Positions 48,326 through 56,576 of a stretch of DNA of 64,000 bases are shown here, one piece after another; positions within the stretch are counted from its first letter, which is position 1; each line of letters starts with the position of its first letter. The notes beneath the pieces are model-generated. The model searched no databases. It was given only the letters and a program-made list of their open reading frames with translations, and had not been told where the DNA came from. The stretch lies in assembly GCF_009811555.1 (NCBI RefSeq), contig NZ_BLIN01000005.1, positions 496,001 through 560,000 on the forward strand, in the 5' to 3' direction. The position numbers and the translations under genes are program-made. This DNA comes from Streptomyces caniferus (lineage in GTDB: Bacteria; Actinomycetota; Actinomycetes; Streptomycetales; Streptomycetaceae).

Positions 48326-49630
48326 TCAGGTCTTCGGTATGAAGGCGTTGCCCAGCCCGATCGAGATGTTGCCGCCGGCACCGCGGTACGTCAGTCCGGC
48401 GGCGCCGGAACTCTGTGCCTTGGCGATGTCGCCGTGGCTGACCGAGTACACCTGGTCCAGCTCGTCGGTGTCGTCGGTCCACCACTTGTCCGGAATCGCA
48501 TCCATGATGGTGTTCGCGAGCGGGATGCCGGTGGTGCCGTAGCCGGTCACCGTCAGCAGCGCGTCGACGATGGCCTTGGTGAGGTCCCTGTAGTTGGTTC
48601 CGTCGTCCTCCTCCAGGAACACCAGGTCGGCGGAGTCGTATCCGAAGTGGCTCCAGTCGATCAGGTTCTGCTGGGGGCGGTAGTCCTCGTCCACGTCGTC
48701 GAGGTAGGGCATCTGCAGGGCGGGTTCGGCGAACGCCTTGTCGTTCTTGTCCCAGCCACTGACGAGGGCGAACGCCTCGGCGCCGCCCTTCCAGAACGTC
48801 TCCTCGTTGCTCTTGAGCAACCGGACGTCATTGATGCGGGTGACGTTCTTTCCCCCGGCGTCGGCGGCTCGGCCCGCCGTACGGGTCGCTGCCGACGGCC
48901 GGTGCCCCGCCGCGGCCGCGAGCGGCGCGGTACGGGATGCGGCGTGGCGCGCTGCCGCGGTCATCGGCTTCAACGCGGACAGCCGCCCGCCGGAGTCGGC
49001 ACCCGTCTGCGGCCGGGCAGCCCGGAAACCTTCACTCATCACCTTCGTGCCGGCCGCCACGATCCGGTCGCTGTCGGTGGTGACGAGCAGCACCGGGACG
49101 TCCACCGGCGCGGTGGCACCGAGCTGCACCGCGGTGCCGTCGGGGCGGTAGGCGGTCAGCGACGTGGCCTGGCGGTCGGAGGGCTCCGTGGCGATCAACG
49201 GCTGCACGCCCTTGGCCAGCGCGGCCCGCGCCTGCGGGTTGGCGAGTCGCACCTGCAGGACGTTGCCCGTCGAGGCGGGCAGGCCCTTGGCAGCAAGGAT
49301 CGCGCTGTTCGCCGAGGCCACCGAGGCACGGAACCGGTTGCCCGACTGGATCGGCAGGCGATCCAGATGCACATCGTCCGCCGCGGCCAGTGTGCCGGCC
49401 ACCGCGCCCTTGACGTGACCGGCGGCGTACGCCTCCCGCAGGCTCAGCGCCGCCGCCTGCTTGGCGTCCTGCACGGCGTCCGCCCGCCCTGTCTGCGGCG
49501 CCGCGTGCGGGGCGAGGCGCGTCGGGGCGGGAGCCTCCGACTGCGCCCACGCCCCCGCTGCACCACTCGTCAGACAGACCGACGACGCGGCAACGGCCAC
49601 CGCGGTTCTCAAGATTCCGGACCGGTTCAC
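48326..49630 (-). CDS. Large secreted protein, DUF3103-like
   Basis: A 434-residue exported protein. The signal peptide RTAVAVAASSVCLTSGAAGA ends at AWA-QS. The mature part has helical Ala-rich regions (SLREAYAAGHVKGAVAGTLA), a middle with VDVPVLLVTTDSDRIVAAG, and an acidic C-terminal half: PYLDDVDEDYRPQQNLIDWS, LVFLEEDDGTNYRDLTKAIV, PDKWWTDDTDELDQVYSV. The Asp-rich loops suggest metal binding. The layout recalls DUF3103-type secreted proteins, but I hold that loosely. It shares a 483-bp divergent region and palindrome F with a lysozyme gene. Confidence 0.65.
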   Translation of the reverse strand: MNRSGILRTAVAVAASSVCLTSGAAGAWAQSEAPAPTRLAPHAAPQTGRADAVQDAKQAAALSLREAYAAGHVKGAVAGTLAAADDVHLDRLPIQSGNRFRASVASANSAILAAKGLPASTGNVLQVRLANPQARAALAKGVQPLIATEPSDRQATSLTAYRPDGTAVQLGATAPVDVPVLLVTTDSDRIVAAGTKVMSEGFRAARPQTGADSGGRLSALKPMTAAARHAASRTAPLAAAAGHRPSAATRTAGRAADAGGKNVTRINDVRLLKSNEETFWKGGAEAFALVSGWDKNDKAFAEPALQMPYLDDVDEDYRPQQNLIDWSHFGYDSADLVFLEEDDGTNYRDLTKAIVDALLTVTGYGTTGIPLANTIMDAIPDKWWTDDTDELDQVYSVSHGDIAKAQSSGAAGLTYRGAGGNISIGLGNAFIPKT

Positions 49631-50113
49631 GGGTTCTCCCCTAGCTCACGACGGCGCGTTCGGATGTCGCGCCACTTCACTGCACGTCGGCGCGGCATCG
49701 GGACGCCGCCTCGTGGGCCGGCCGTCCCGGACGCATACGGCATCCCGCGCCGGTCCCATTAAGTCCGTCCGCGAAGCGCTCGCCATGGGTACCGACTACT
49801 CAAATACCGTGAGGCGAACGGGAGTCGGGCTCGGGCGTCGCCTGTCGCCGGTCCCGTGCCGCGACCCCCTCGCCGATGCCGACGCGCTGGTCAGCAGCCC
49901 ACAGACCCCTCCGCGCCCGACCCCGGTCCCACCACACGGGGGCGCGCCCGGCCGTCGTCCCGCTCTGGCCAACTGCGTGCCGCAGCACCTATGTTCGCCC
50001 CGAATCAAGGCGTCAAGGACGCATCGGCCCGTGGTGTACGTGCGTCGCGTCGCCCACCGGCCCCCTCCTCCCTCCGGCTCTTCCCGGACCCCTCGATGGA
50101 AGGCATCCCCCAC
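49631..50113. other. Divergent intergenic region with palindrome F
   Basis: These 483 bp lie between the secreted-protein gene and the lysozyme gene. No gene is supported inside; site F is described separately. Confidence 0.5.
49786..49802. promoter_or_regulatory. Palindrome site F, TGGGTACCGACTACTCA
   Basis: It matches site C (TGAGCAACGGCTACTCA) at 13 of 17 positions, with the TACTCA half intact and the other half as TGGGTA. It lies in the divergent promoter region of two exported proteins. Confidence 0.4.
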
Positions 50114-50890
50114 ATGCCCGTGCCCCCACGTCGCCGCCCGCCCTGCGCCCCGCGCGCGGCCCTGCTCACCGTTCTCGCAGCCGTCACCGTCACCGCCACG
50201 CTCCTCAGCTCCCCGACGCCCGCGCATGCCGCGGCGCCCCGGAAACACCCGGCCGGCACCGACCAGGTCCCCGGAATGGACGTCAGCCGCTACCAGGGAA
50301 CCGTCGACTGGCAGGGGGCCTGGGCCAAGGGCGCCCGCTGGGCCTATGTCAAAGCCACCGAGGGGACGACGTTCGAGAGCCCGACCTTCCCCGCACAGTT
50401 CCAGGGCGCCCACGACGCCGGCATGATCCGTGGCGCCTACCACTTCGCCCGGCCGGACACCTCCGGCGCGGCCCAGCAGGCCACGCATTTCCTCGACCAC
50501 GGTGGGGACTGGAAGGCGGACGGCGGGACGCTGCCGCCGGCCCTCGACCTGGAGTACAACCCGTCCGGACCGGACATCTGTTACGGCCGCGGGCCGGCCG
50601 ATCTGGTCGCCTGGATCCGGGAGTTCAGCGACACGGTCCGCGCACGCACCGGGCGCGCCCCCGTCCTGTACACCACCACCGACTGGTGGACCCGCTGCAC
50701 CGGCAACGACACCAGCTTCGGCGACACCAACCCCCTCTGGATCGCCCGGTACGCCTCGACCCCCGACCCGCTGCCGGCCGGCTGGCACGCTCACACCTTC
50801 TGGCAGTACGCCGACTCGGGCACCTTCCCCGGCGACCAGAACCGCTTCAACGGCTCCTACGACGACCTCAAGGCATTCGCCAACGGGTGA
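50114..50890 (+). CDS. Secreted GH25 lysozyme (N,O-diacetylmuramidase)
   Basis: A 258-residue muramidase that cleaves the beta-1,4 bond between N-acetylmuramic acid and N-acetylglucosamine in peptidoglycan. The signal peptide ALLTVLAAVTVTATLLSSPT ends at AHA-A. The GH25 barrel begins GMDVSRYQGTVDW with the first conserved Asp. The catalytic pair lies in PALDLEYN (DxE). Later YTTTDWWTRC and FWQYADSGTFPGDQNRFNGS are standard. I chose ATG 50114, with AAGG about 10 bp upstream; ATG 50096 is an alternative. It is followed by a strong terminator and is probably involved in wall turnover or competition. Confidence 0.92.
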   Translation: MPVPPRRRPPCAPRAALLTVLAAVTVTATLLSSPTPAHAAAPRKHPAGTDQVPGMDVSRYQGTVDWQGAWAKGARWAYVKATEGTTFESPTFPAQFQGAHDAGMIRGAYHFARPDTSGAAQQATHFLDHGGDWKADGGTLPPALDLEYNPSGPDICYGRGPADLVAWIREFSDTVRARTGRAPVLYTTTDWWTRCTGNDTSFGDTNPLWIARYASTPDPLPAGWHAHTFWQYADSGTFPGDQNRFNGSYDDLKAFANG

Positions 50891-50944
50891 CACCCTCTGG
50901 TGAAGACGCCTGCGGAACAAGCGGACGCGGTCGGACGGCAAGAA

Positions 50945-50979
50945 CGGCGGTGCCTGGTCACTCTCCTCAGGCACCGCCG
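50945..50979 (+). terminator. Terminator hairpin after the lysozyme gene
   Basis: CGGCGGTGCCTG and CAGGCACCGCCG form a perfect 12-bp stem with an 11-nt loop, 55 bp after the stop. Confidence 0.75.
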
Positions 50980-51023
50980 AACCGTGGCCGCACAAGGCCA
51001 CGGACCACTGCGCCACGGGACAC

Positions 51024-51062
51024 GGGTCACAGGTCACAGGTCACAGGTCACAGGTCACAGGT
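51024..51062. repeat. Tandem 7-bp repeat, unit TCACAGG
   Basis: Five head-to-tail copies in non-coding DNA upstream of the RsbQ-like gene. Slippage-prone; no known role. Confidence 0.8.
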
Positions 51063-51188
51063 CAGTGGAACGCCATAGGCGCTTAAAGGCCGAATTCGGT
51101 GCGGGTCGGAACCCGCCTGAGGCTCCGGGCTGTCGATGAGTGCAGGCCTCCTCCCGGCAGCGCGCGGCGTGGTGCGAGGATGTCCGCC

Positions 51189-51992
51189 ATGGACATCCTC
51201 CGCAGGAACCACGTTTCCGTGACCGGACGTCAGGGCGCCCCGGTCCTGATGTTGGCGCACGGGTTCGGCTGTGATCAGAACATGTGGCGTCTGGTGGCAC
51301 CCGCGCTGGCGGAGGAGTTCCAGCTCGTGCACTTCGACTACGTCGGCTCGGGCCGATCCGACCTGCAGGCATGGGACGAGAAGCGCTATGCCTCGCTGGA
51401 CGGCTACGCCCGTGACGTGCTGGAGATCTGCGAGGAGCTGGATCTGCGGGACGTGACGTTCGTCGGGCATTCGGTCAGTGCCATGGTCGGAGTACTCGCG
51501 GCCGCTGCCGCACCGCAGCGGTTCGCTTCCCTGGTCATGGTCGCCCCTTCCCCGCGCTACATCGATGACGACGGCTACCGCGGCGGCTTCAGTGCCGACG
51601 ATATCGATGAGCTGCTGGAGTCACTGGAATCGAACTACCTTGGCTGGTCAGCAGCTATGGCACCGGTCATCATGGGCAATCCCGACCGGCCGGAACTCGG
51701 TGAGGAGCTGGCCAACAGCTTCTGCGCCACCGATCCGGACATCGCCCGCGTCTTCGCCCGCACCACATTCCTCACCGACAGCCGTGATGACCTCCAGACG
51801 GTGAAGATCCCCACGCTGGTGCTGGAGTGCGCCCAGGATGTGATCGCGCCGCGCGAAGTGGGTGCGTATGTCCATGCCGCGATTCCCGGCAGCCGCCTGG
51901 TCACGCTCGACGCCACAGGACACTGCCCCCAGCTCAGCGCCCCCGAGGCAACCGCCACCCAGATCGCCGCCTTCGCCCGGACACTGCGTTGA
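51189..51992 (+). CDS. rsbQ: RsbQ-like alpha/beta hydrolase
   Basis: A 267-residue hydrolase of nearly the same length as Bacillus subtilis RsbQ (269). Signature segments are VLMLAHGFGCDQNMWRLVAP, FDYVGSGRSDLQAW and FVGHSVSAMVGVLAA, with Ser95; Asp217 and His245 complete the triad. In Bacillus, RsbQ supplies a small ligand that the PAS domain of RsbP needs to respond to energy stress. The next gene is RsbP-like and starts within the stop codon of this one (TGATG). I chose ATG 51189 for spacing from GAGGA. Related KAI2-like hydrolases exist, but the pairing makes the RsbQ call firm. Confidence 0.9.
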   Translation: MDILRRNHVSVTGRQGAPVLMLAHGFGCDQNMWRLVAPALAEEFQLVHFDYVGSGRSDLQAWDEKRYASLDGYARDVLEICEELDLRDVTFVGHSVSAMVGVLAAAAAPQRFASLVMVAPSPRYIDDDGYRGGFSADDIDELLESLESNYLGWSAAMAPVIMGNPDRPELGEELANSFCATDPDIARVFARTTFLTDSRDDLQTVKIPTLVLECAQDVIAPREVGAYVHAAIPGSRLVTLDATGHCPQLSAPEATATQIAAFARTLR

Positions 51993-53266
51993 TGTGCCGT
52001 ACGGGGCCCAGCCCGGAACACCCGGACAAGGACGACGCCAGCACCGACGCCGATTTCAGCGCACTGCTGGAAGACAACGTCGAGGACCTGTACGAGTCCG
52101 CGCCGTGCGGCTACCTGTCCACGCTCCTCGACGGCACCATCGCCAAGATCAACACCACACTGCTGACCTGGCTCGGCCGCAGCCGCGAAGAGGTCGTGGG
52201 CCGCCTGAGGTTCGCCGACCTGCTGACCGTCGGCGGCAAGCTGTATCACGAAACCCACTTCGCGCCACTGCTGCACATGCAGGGGCACATCAGCGGCATC
52301 GCGTTGGAGATCAAGGCGTCCGACGGCAACCGCATTCCTGTGCTGGTCACCTCCACGGTGAAATCCAGCAGCGACGGCCAGCCCCTGCTCATCCGCACCA
52401 CCGTCTTCGACGCCAGCGACCGACGCGCCTACGAGACCGAACTCCTGCGCAGCCGCCGAGTCGCCGAAGAGGCACGCAAGCGGGCGGAAGCCGACCGCGA
52501 ACGGCTCCAGGAAGCGTTCGCGGTGCTGCAGCACAGCCTGCTGCCCGCCACTCTGCCCTCCGTACCGGGAATGGAAGCGGCTTCCCACTACCACACCGCC
52601 TCGCCGGATCAGCTCGGCGGTGACTTCTACGACCTGTTCCCCCTCGACGGCACACGCTGGGGCTTCTTCCTCGGCGATGTCTGCGGCAAAGGCCCCCAGG
52701 CCGCCGCCGTCACCTCGCTGACCCGCTACACGCTGCGTGCCGCAGCCCTCCACGACTCCGACCCCGTGCGTGCGCTGACCACCCTCAACACCGTGCTCCA
52801 CGAGCGGTACACCGGCGGAGATCCGCGCTACTGCACGGCCGTGTTCGGTGTGCTGGAACCTCAGGGCGACACCATCAACGTCCATCTCGCCTCCGGGGGC
52901 CACCCACCGGCCCTCGTCCTGCGCGCCGACGGCCGAGCCGACTACCTGCCCACCCCGGGCGGGCTCCTCGTCGGCGTATTGCCCACCGCATCGTTCACCC
53001 CGGCCCGGACCACACTCGGGCCCGGCGACACCCTGCTGCTCTATACCGACGGACTGACCGAGGCCCGTACGAACGAGGGCCGCGAGATGTACGGGGACGA
53101 GGCCCTGCGCGCCTTCGTCGCCGGCCTCGCCCCTGCGGGCCCGCACAAGGTGATCACCGCGCTGACCGGCCTGCTCGACGGTTTCGGCGAAGGCCTGGAC
53201 GATGACACCGCCCTGCTGGCCCTCGGTGTTCCCCTGTCCCAGACCCGCCCTGGAGCAGCAGCCTGA
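51992..53266 (+). CDS. rsbP: RsbP-like PAS-PP2C phosphatase
   Basis: A 424-residue protein. The PAS domain (~25-145) has APCGYLSTLLDGTIAKINTT and LLTWLGRSREEVVGRLRFAD. A coiled-coil linker (~145-185) follows: LRSRRVAEEARKRAEADRER. The SpoIIE/PP2C domain (~195-415) has its metal Asp residues in QLGGDFYDLF, GDVCGKGPQAA, YTDGLTEART and GLDDDTALLAL. Bacillus RsbP dephosphorylates RsbV under energy stress, freeing the sigma factor from its anti-sigma kinase. Here RsbQ, RsbP and an RsbV-like protein are consecutive, an unusually complete module for an actinomycete. No anti-sigma kinase gene is adjacent. Confidence 0.9.
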   Translation: MCRTGPSPEHPDKDDASTDADFSALLEDNVEDLYESAPCGYLSTLLDGTIAKINTTLLTWLGRSREEVVGRLRFADLLTVGGKLYHETHFAPLLHMQGHISGIALEIKASDGNRIPVLVTSTVKSSSDGQPLLIRTTVFDASDRRAYETELLRSRRVAEEARKRAEADRERLQEAFAVLQHSLLPATLPSVPGMEAASHYHTASPDQLGGDFYDLFPLDGTRWGFFLGDVCGKGPQAAAVTSLTRYTLRAAALHDSDPVRALTTLNTVLHERYTGGDPRYCTAVFGVLEPQGDTINVHLASGGHPPALVLRADGRADYLPTPGGLLVGVLPTASFTPARTTLGPGDTLLLYTDGLTEARTNEGREMYGDEALRAFVAGLAPAGPHKVITALTGLLDGFGEGLDDDTALLALGVPLSQTRPGAAA

Positions 53267-53267
53267 T

Positions 53268-53621
53268 ATGACCCCGCTGACGATCACCGTTCGAGACGCC
53301 CACACCGGTCCCGTCCTGGAAGTCACCGGTGACCTCGACTACGACACCGCTACCCACCTGCGCCAGGCAGTGAAGAAGCTCGCCCTCGCCCCCGGCCGAC
53401 TGCTGGTCCTGGACCTGGGCCGGCTGGACTTCTGCGACTCCAGCGGTATCACCGCCCTCCTCGTCGCCCGCAACCATGCGATCGCCGCGCAAGCAGAGAT
53501 GGCCCTGGCCGCCGTACCGGACAACACCGCCCGCACCCTTCGCGTCGCCGGACTCGACCAGGTCTTCACGCTCCTCCCCCACGCCGAGACGCCCACCGGC
53601 TCGCCGGCCGGCGACCGCTGA
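53268..53621 (+). CDS. rsbV: RsbV-like STAS anti-anti-sigma factor
   Basis: A 117-residue STAS-domain protein. PVLEVTGDLDYDTATHLRQA gives the first strands and helix. VLDLGRLDFCDSSGITALLV holds the phosphorylatable serine, Ser58, in DSSG. VFTLLPHAE ends the domain. It starts 1 bp after the RsbP stop, so it is co-translated and is the obvious substrate of that phosphatase. In its unphosphorylated form it would bind an anti-sigma kinase (RsbW type) and release a SigB-type sigma factor. A candidate sigma gene is 1.3 kb away. Confidence 0.9.
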   Translation: MTPLTITVRDAHTGPVLEVTGDLDYDTATHLRQAVKKLALAPGRLLVLDLGRLDFCDSSGITALLVARNHAIAAQAEMALAAVPDNTARTLRVAGLDQVFTLLPHAETPTGSPAGDR

Positions 53622-53779
53622 CCCGTCGTGCGGCGCAACTGCGCGCCTGTGCGGGGTTCCCAAAAGGCCCGGCCATCGTGCATGTCCACGCGAACTCGGG
53701 CCGGCAGCAGCACGCTACGGAGCCAAGCCGTTCGGCGGGCGCGACTCGACAGCCCCGGCCCGGACGTCGGCAGGCGTGC

Positions 53780-54874
53780 TCACAGGAAACGGCGAATGGG
53801 CGCAACCGCCGCTTCCCGCACCCGCTGCAGCGCTCCCCGGCTCTGCCACCGTCCCGTCTCGATGCGGTCGCTCACCGTCAGATCCTCGGTGAAGTGACCA
53901 TCCAGAGCGGCGGTGACGGACTCGTCCAGGATGGCGAGCATGACCTCTTCGTCATGGTCCAGCGAGCGCCGGTTGAGGTTGGTGGAACCGATCAGCGAGG
54001 CCACCCCGTCGACGGTGATGACCTTTGCGTGCATCATCGTCGGCTGGTACTCGAAGATCCTGACGCCGCATGAGGTCAGCTCCTCGTAATGGTGCTGACC
54101 AGCCAGCTGACAGACACGTTTGTCCGTGTACGGCCCCGGCAGAAGGATCTCCACGAGCACCCCGCGCCGTGCCGCGGCACACAGCAACTCGACGAAGTAG
54201 GCGTCGGGCGCAAAGTAGGCAGTCGCCAGGCGGACCCGCTGCTCGGCGGATTCCAGCACGACGCGGATCAGCGTCTGCATGTCCTGCCATCCGAAGCTGG
54301 CCGACCCACGAACCACCTGCACGATCGCCTCGCCGTGCGGGCGGTGGTCCACGAAGCGGTCACGTGCGTCGAACAGTTCCTCGTGGCACTCCGCCCAGTT
54401 CTGGGCGAACGCCGCGGCGATGCCGTCCACGGCCGGCCCTCGGACCTGAACGTGCGTGTCGCGCCATTCGTTCTCGTTGCGGGCATCGCCGCACCATTCC
54501 TCCGCGATACCCACGCCTCCGGTGAACGCCGACTGCTCGTCGACGACAAGGACCTTCCGGTGGCAACGGTGGTTCTGCTTGAGAGGTGAGAGCCGAAGGG
54601 GCTTCCGGAACCAGGCCACCTGCACGCCCGCCTGCTCCATCGCCGCCAGTTGATCCTTCTCGATCAGCCGGCTGCCGAAGCCGTCCAGCAGAAGGCGCAC
54701 CCGCACCCCCTCGCGCGGTGGCGAGGCATCGCCACCCGCTACGAGACGGCCGCAACCATCGCCTGACCGGACTCCCCATCGCACGCACCCGTCCGGTCCA
54801 CCGGTGATCCAAACGAAGGCTCCTGGGCGCGTGAGACCGCCTGCCCCTGCGCAAGGCGCCGGTTGCCCGGGCAA
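53780..54874 (-). CDS. Cardiolipin synthase-like phospholipase D, N-terminus doubtful
   Basis: Two HKD motifs are intact: HRKVLVVDEQSAFTGG and MMHAKVITVDGVASLIGSTN. Other PLD segments fit, including VRVRLLLDGFGSR at about residue 57 and VRLATAYFAPDAYFVELL. The first ~55 residues do not resemble the usual N-terminal strand-helix unit, and no ribosome-binding site fixes a start. A 5' deletion or frameshift near 54720 is likely. Intact relatives join two phosphatidylglycerols or hydrolyse phosphodiesters. It converges on the rsb operon. It may be functional only if it starts inside, near the GVRVRLLL segment. Confidence 0.65.
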   Translation of the reverse strand: MPGQPAPCAGAGGLTRPGAFVWITGGPDGCVRWGVRSGDGCGRLVAGGDASPPREGVRVRLLLDGFGSRLIEKDQLAAMEQAGVQVAWFRKPLRLSPLKQNHRCHRKVLVVDEQSAFTGGVGIAEEWCGDARNENEWRDTHVQVRGPAVDGIAAAFAQNWAECHEELFDARDRFVDHRPHGEAIVQVVRGSASFGWQDMQTLIRVVLESAEQRVRLATAYFAPDAYFVELLCAAARRGVLVEILLPGPYTDKRVCQLAGQHHYEELTSCGVRIFEYQPTMMHAKVITVDGVASLIGSTNLNRRSLDHDEEVMLAILDESVTAALDGHFTEDLTVSDRIETGRWQSRGALQRVREAAVAPIRRFL

Positions 54875-54885
54875 GCGGCACTCGG

Positions 54886-55770
54886 CTACGCCTCGGCGAG
54901 GAGGCTTTCGCGCAGGGTGGCGTAAATGCGGGTGAGGAGGCGGGAAACATGCATTTGGGACAGGCCCATTTCCTTGCCGATCTCGGTCTGTGTCATCTCC
55001 GAGCCGAAGCGGAGCTCCAGGAGGGTGCGCTCACGCTCGTCCAGTTGGGCCAGGTGCGGCTTGAGGGCCTGGAGGTTCTCGGTCAGTGCAAGGGCGGGAT
55101 CTTCGTTGCCTATCAAGTCGGCGACGAGCCCGGTCTGCTGCTTGCCGCCACCGGCTTCGATGGGCCGGTCGAGGGAGCCGGCATCGTAACCGTTGCAGGC
55201 GACCAGTCCCTCGATCACCTCCTCCTCCCCCAGCCCCAGGTGGGCTGCGAAGTCGGCGACGGACGGCTCGGGGTTGCCGCGCCCTTCGAGCTCTTCGCGG
55301 GCGCGGGCAAGGTCGACGCGCAGCTCCTGCAGTCGCCGTGGGACGTGCACGGACCAGGTCGTGTCACGGAAGAACCGCTTGATCTCACCGGTGATATAGG
55401 GGATGGCGAAGGTGGTGAACTCGTTCTCCAGCAACACGTCGAAGCGGTCGATGGCCTTGATCAGACCGATCGTGCCGACCTGCATGATGTCTTCCATCTC
55501 CTGCCCGCGGCTACGGAAGCGGCGCGCGACATAGCGCACCAGCGACAGGTTCATCTCGATGAGCGTGTTGCGCGCGTACTGGTACTCCGGCGTGCCTTCC
55601 TCCAGGACCGACAGCCGCTCGAAGAACAGCTTCGACAGGCGACGGGCGTCCTGCGGGGCGACGCGCTGAGCCTCCTCCACCTGCGGCACGGACGACTGGG
55701 CAGCCTCACCTGCGGCGCCCCTCTCCGAGCGCTTCACCGCGATGTGACCCTGCGTCGCTGCCGTTGCCAT
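54886..55770 (-). CDS. SigB/SigF-family stress sigma factor
   Basis: A 294-residue group 3 sigma factor. Region 2 has RYVARRFRSRGQEMEDIMQV and GTIGLIKAIDRFDVLLENEF. Region 3 has GEIKRFFRDTTWSVHVPRRL. Region 4.2 has MTQTEIGKEMGLSQMHVSRL. The SVHVPRRLQEL and DTTW segments are marks of the SigB/SigF/SigG group. A SigB-type promoter lies 45-68 bp upstream, so it is probably autoregulated. The RsbQ-RsbP-RsbV operon nearby supplies an activation path. Which Streptomyces paralogue (SigB, F, G, H, I, K, L, M or N) it corresponds to I cannot say. Confidence 0.9.
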   Translation of the reverse strand: MATAATQGHIAVKRSERGAAGEAAQSSVPQVEEAQRVAPQDARRLSKLFFERLSVLEEGTPEYQYARNTLIEMNLSLVRYVARRFRSRGQEMEDIMQVGTIGLIKAIDRFDVLLENEFTTFAIPYITGEIKRFFRDTTWSVHVPRRLQELRVDLARAREELEGRGNPEPSVADFAAHLGLGEEEVIEGLVACNGYDAGSLDRPIEAGGGKQQTGLVADLIGNEDPALALTENLQALKPHLAQLDERERTLLELRFGSEMTQTEIGKEMGLSQMHVSRLLTRIYATLRESLLAEA

Positions 55771-56195
55771 GGCTGCTCCTCCCTGCTCTCCCCGTCATGC
55801 CGTCACGCCGTCACCTACCCGGTGACCACACTCAAAACTGCCGTATGGCAATTATTTCCGTGCGGCAACTATAGGGGCAGGTCTCCGGCGGCCGGCTCGT
55901 CACGAGCATCCGCCGGATTCGCAGGGAAATGCCCCACCACGCGGCACTACGCAGCTTTGCCACTTTTCGCACTCTTCGGGCTCGACGAGAGAGCCGTGGC
56001 CGGGACATGGCACGACGCACTGTTCGTCAACGCCGACGCCTGGGGCGCCAAGTCCACTGAAACCCCGGCCCGTACGGGCTCCGCGTTCGCCGAAGGCCAC
56101 CCGCCCGCCCAGCCGGCCAGCCGTAGCAGCGTGGTCAAGGGCAACGGCACGGACCTACGGAAGCGAGACTCTCCGCACGCCCCTGTCCCGGACGA
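55771..56195. other. Intergenic upstream of the sigma gene
   Basis: These 425 bp contain the SigB-type promoter near the sigma gene and an AT-rich patch (55845-55875). No further gene is supported. Confidence 0.5.
55815..55838 (-). promoter_or_regulatory. SigB-type promoter of the sigma factor gene
   Basis: On the minus strand GTTT is followed after 14 bp by GGGTAG, close to the Streptomyces SigB consensus GNNT-N14-16-GGGTAY. It is 45 bp upstream of the sigma gene ATG, with space for a leader that includes the GGGAGGAG ribosome-binding site. This indicates autoregulation. Confidence 0.65.
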
Positions 56196-56576
56196 TCATG
56201 TGCGCAGCGAGTGCGCAAGGACTGCCGCAGTGGCGGTGAAGACGCCGCACAGCAGGCAGGCGCAGGCGGCATGCCGTCTCAGGAGGGTTCGACGCAAGGC
56301 GGCATAGCGCGCCTCGTATTCGCCGCGCAGCCGCTTGGCCCGGTCGGCGATGGCTTGCAGCGCCTGGCACGTCAGACCGAGGCGCTGGTCCATGTAATGG
56401 CGGGCGAGGTCATCGGCCTGCGCCGTGGTGAGCCAGGGCAGCTTCGCGCAAAGAGCTTCCGCCTCGCGTCGCGCCTGCGCACGCTCCGCTTCCACCAGGA
56501 GGTAGCTCTCGACCTCGTGGGCGAGTGTGCCGCTCTGCCGGCCCGGCGCGGGCCCTTTCCTGCTCGGCGGGGTCAT
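56196..56576 (-). CDS. Small helical protein with C-terminal membrane anchor, coupled to ctaD
   Basis: A 126-residue protein: a charged helical region ([60 protein letters not shown]) and one C-terminal TM segment ([19 protein letters not shown]). Its ATG (56576-56574) overlaps the ctaD stop as ATGA, so it is co-translated with cytochrome oxidase subunit I. The coupling suggests an accessory or assembly role in the membrane. No family was recognised. Confidence 0.7.
   Translation of the reverse strand: MTPPSRKGPAPGRQSGTLAHEVESYLLVEAERAQARREAEALCAKLPWLTTAQADDLARHYMDQRLGLTCQALQAIADRAKRLRGEYEARYAALRRTLLRRHAACACLLCGVFTATAAVLAHSLRT

Noticed and set aside
51024..51062. Tandem TCACAGG repeat as a set of operator sites
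   Set aside because: A simple head-to-tail slippage repeat with a 7-bp period, not matching helical spacing, and no dyad.
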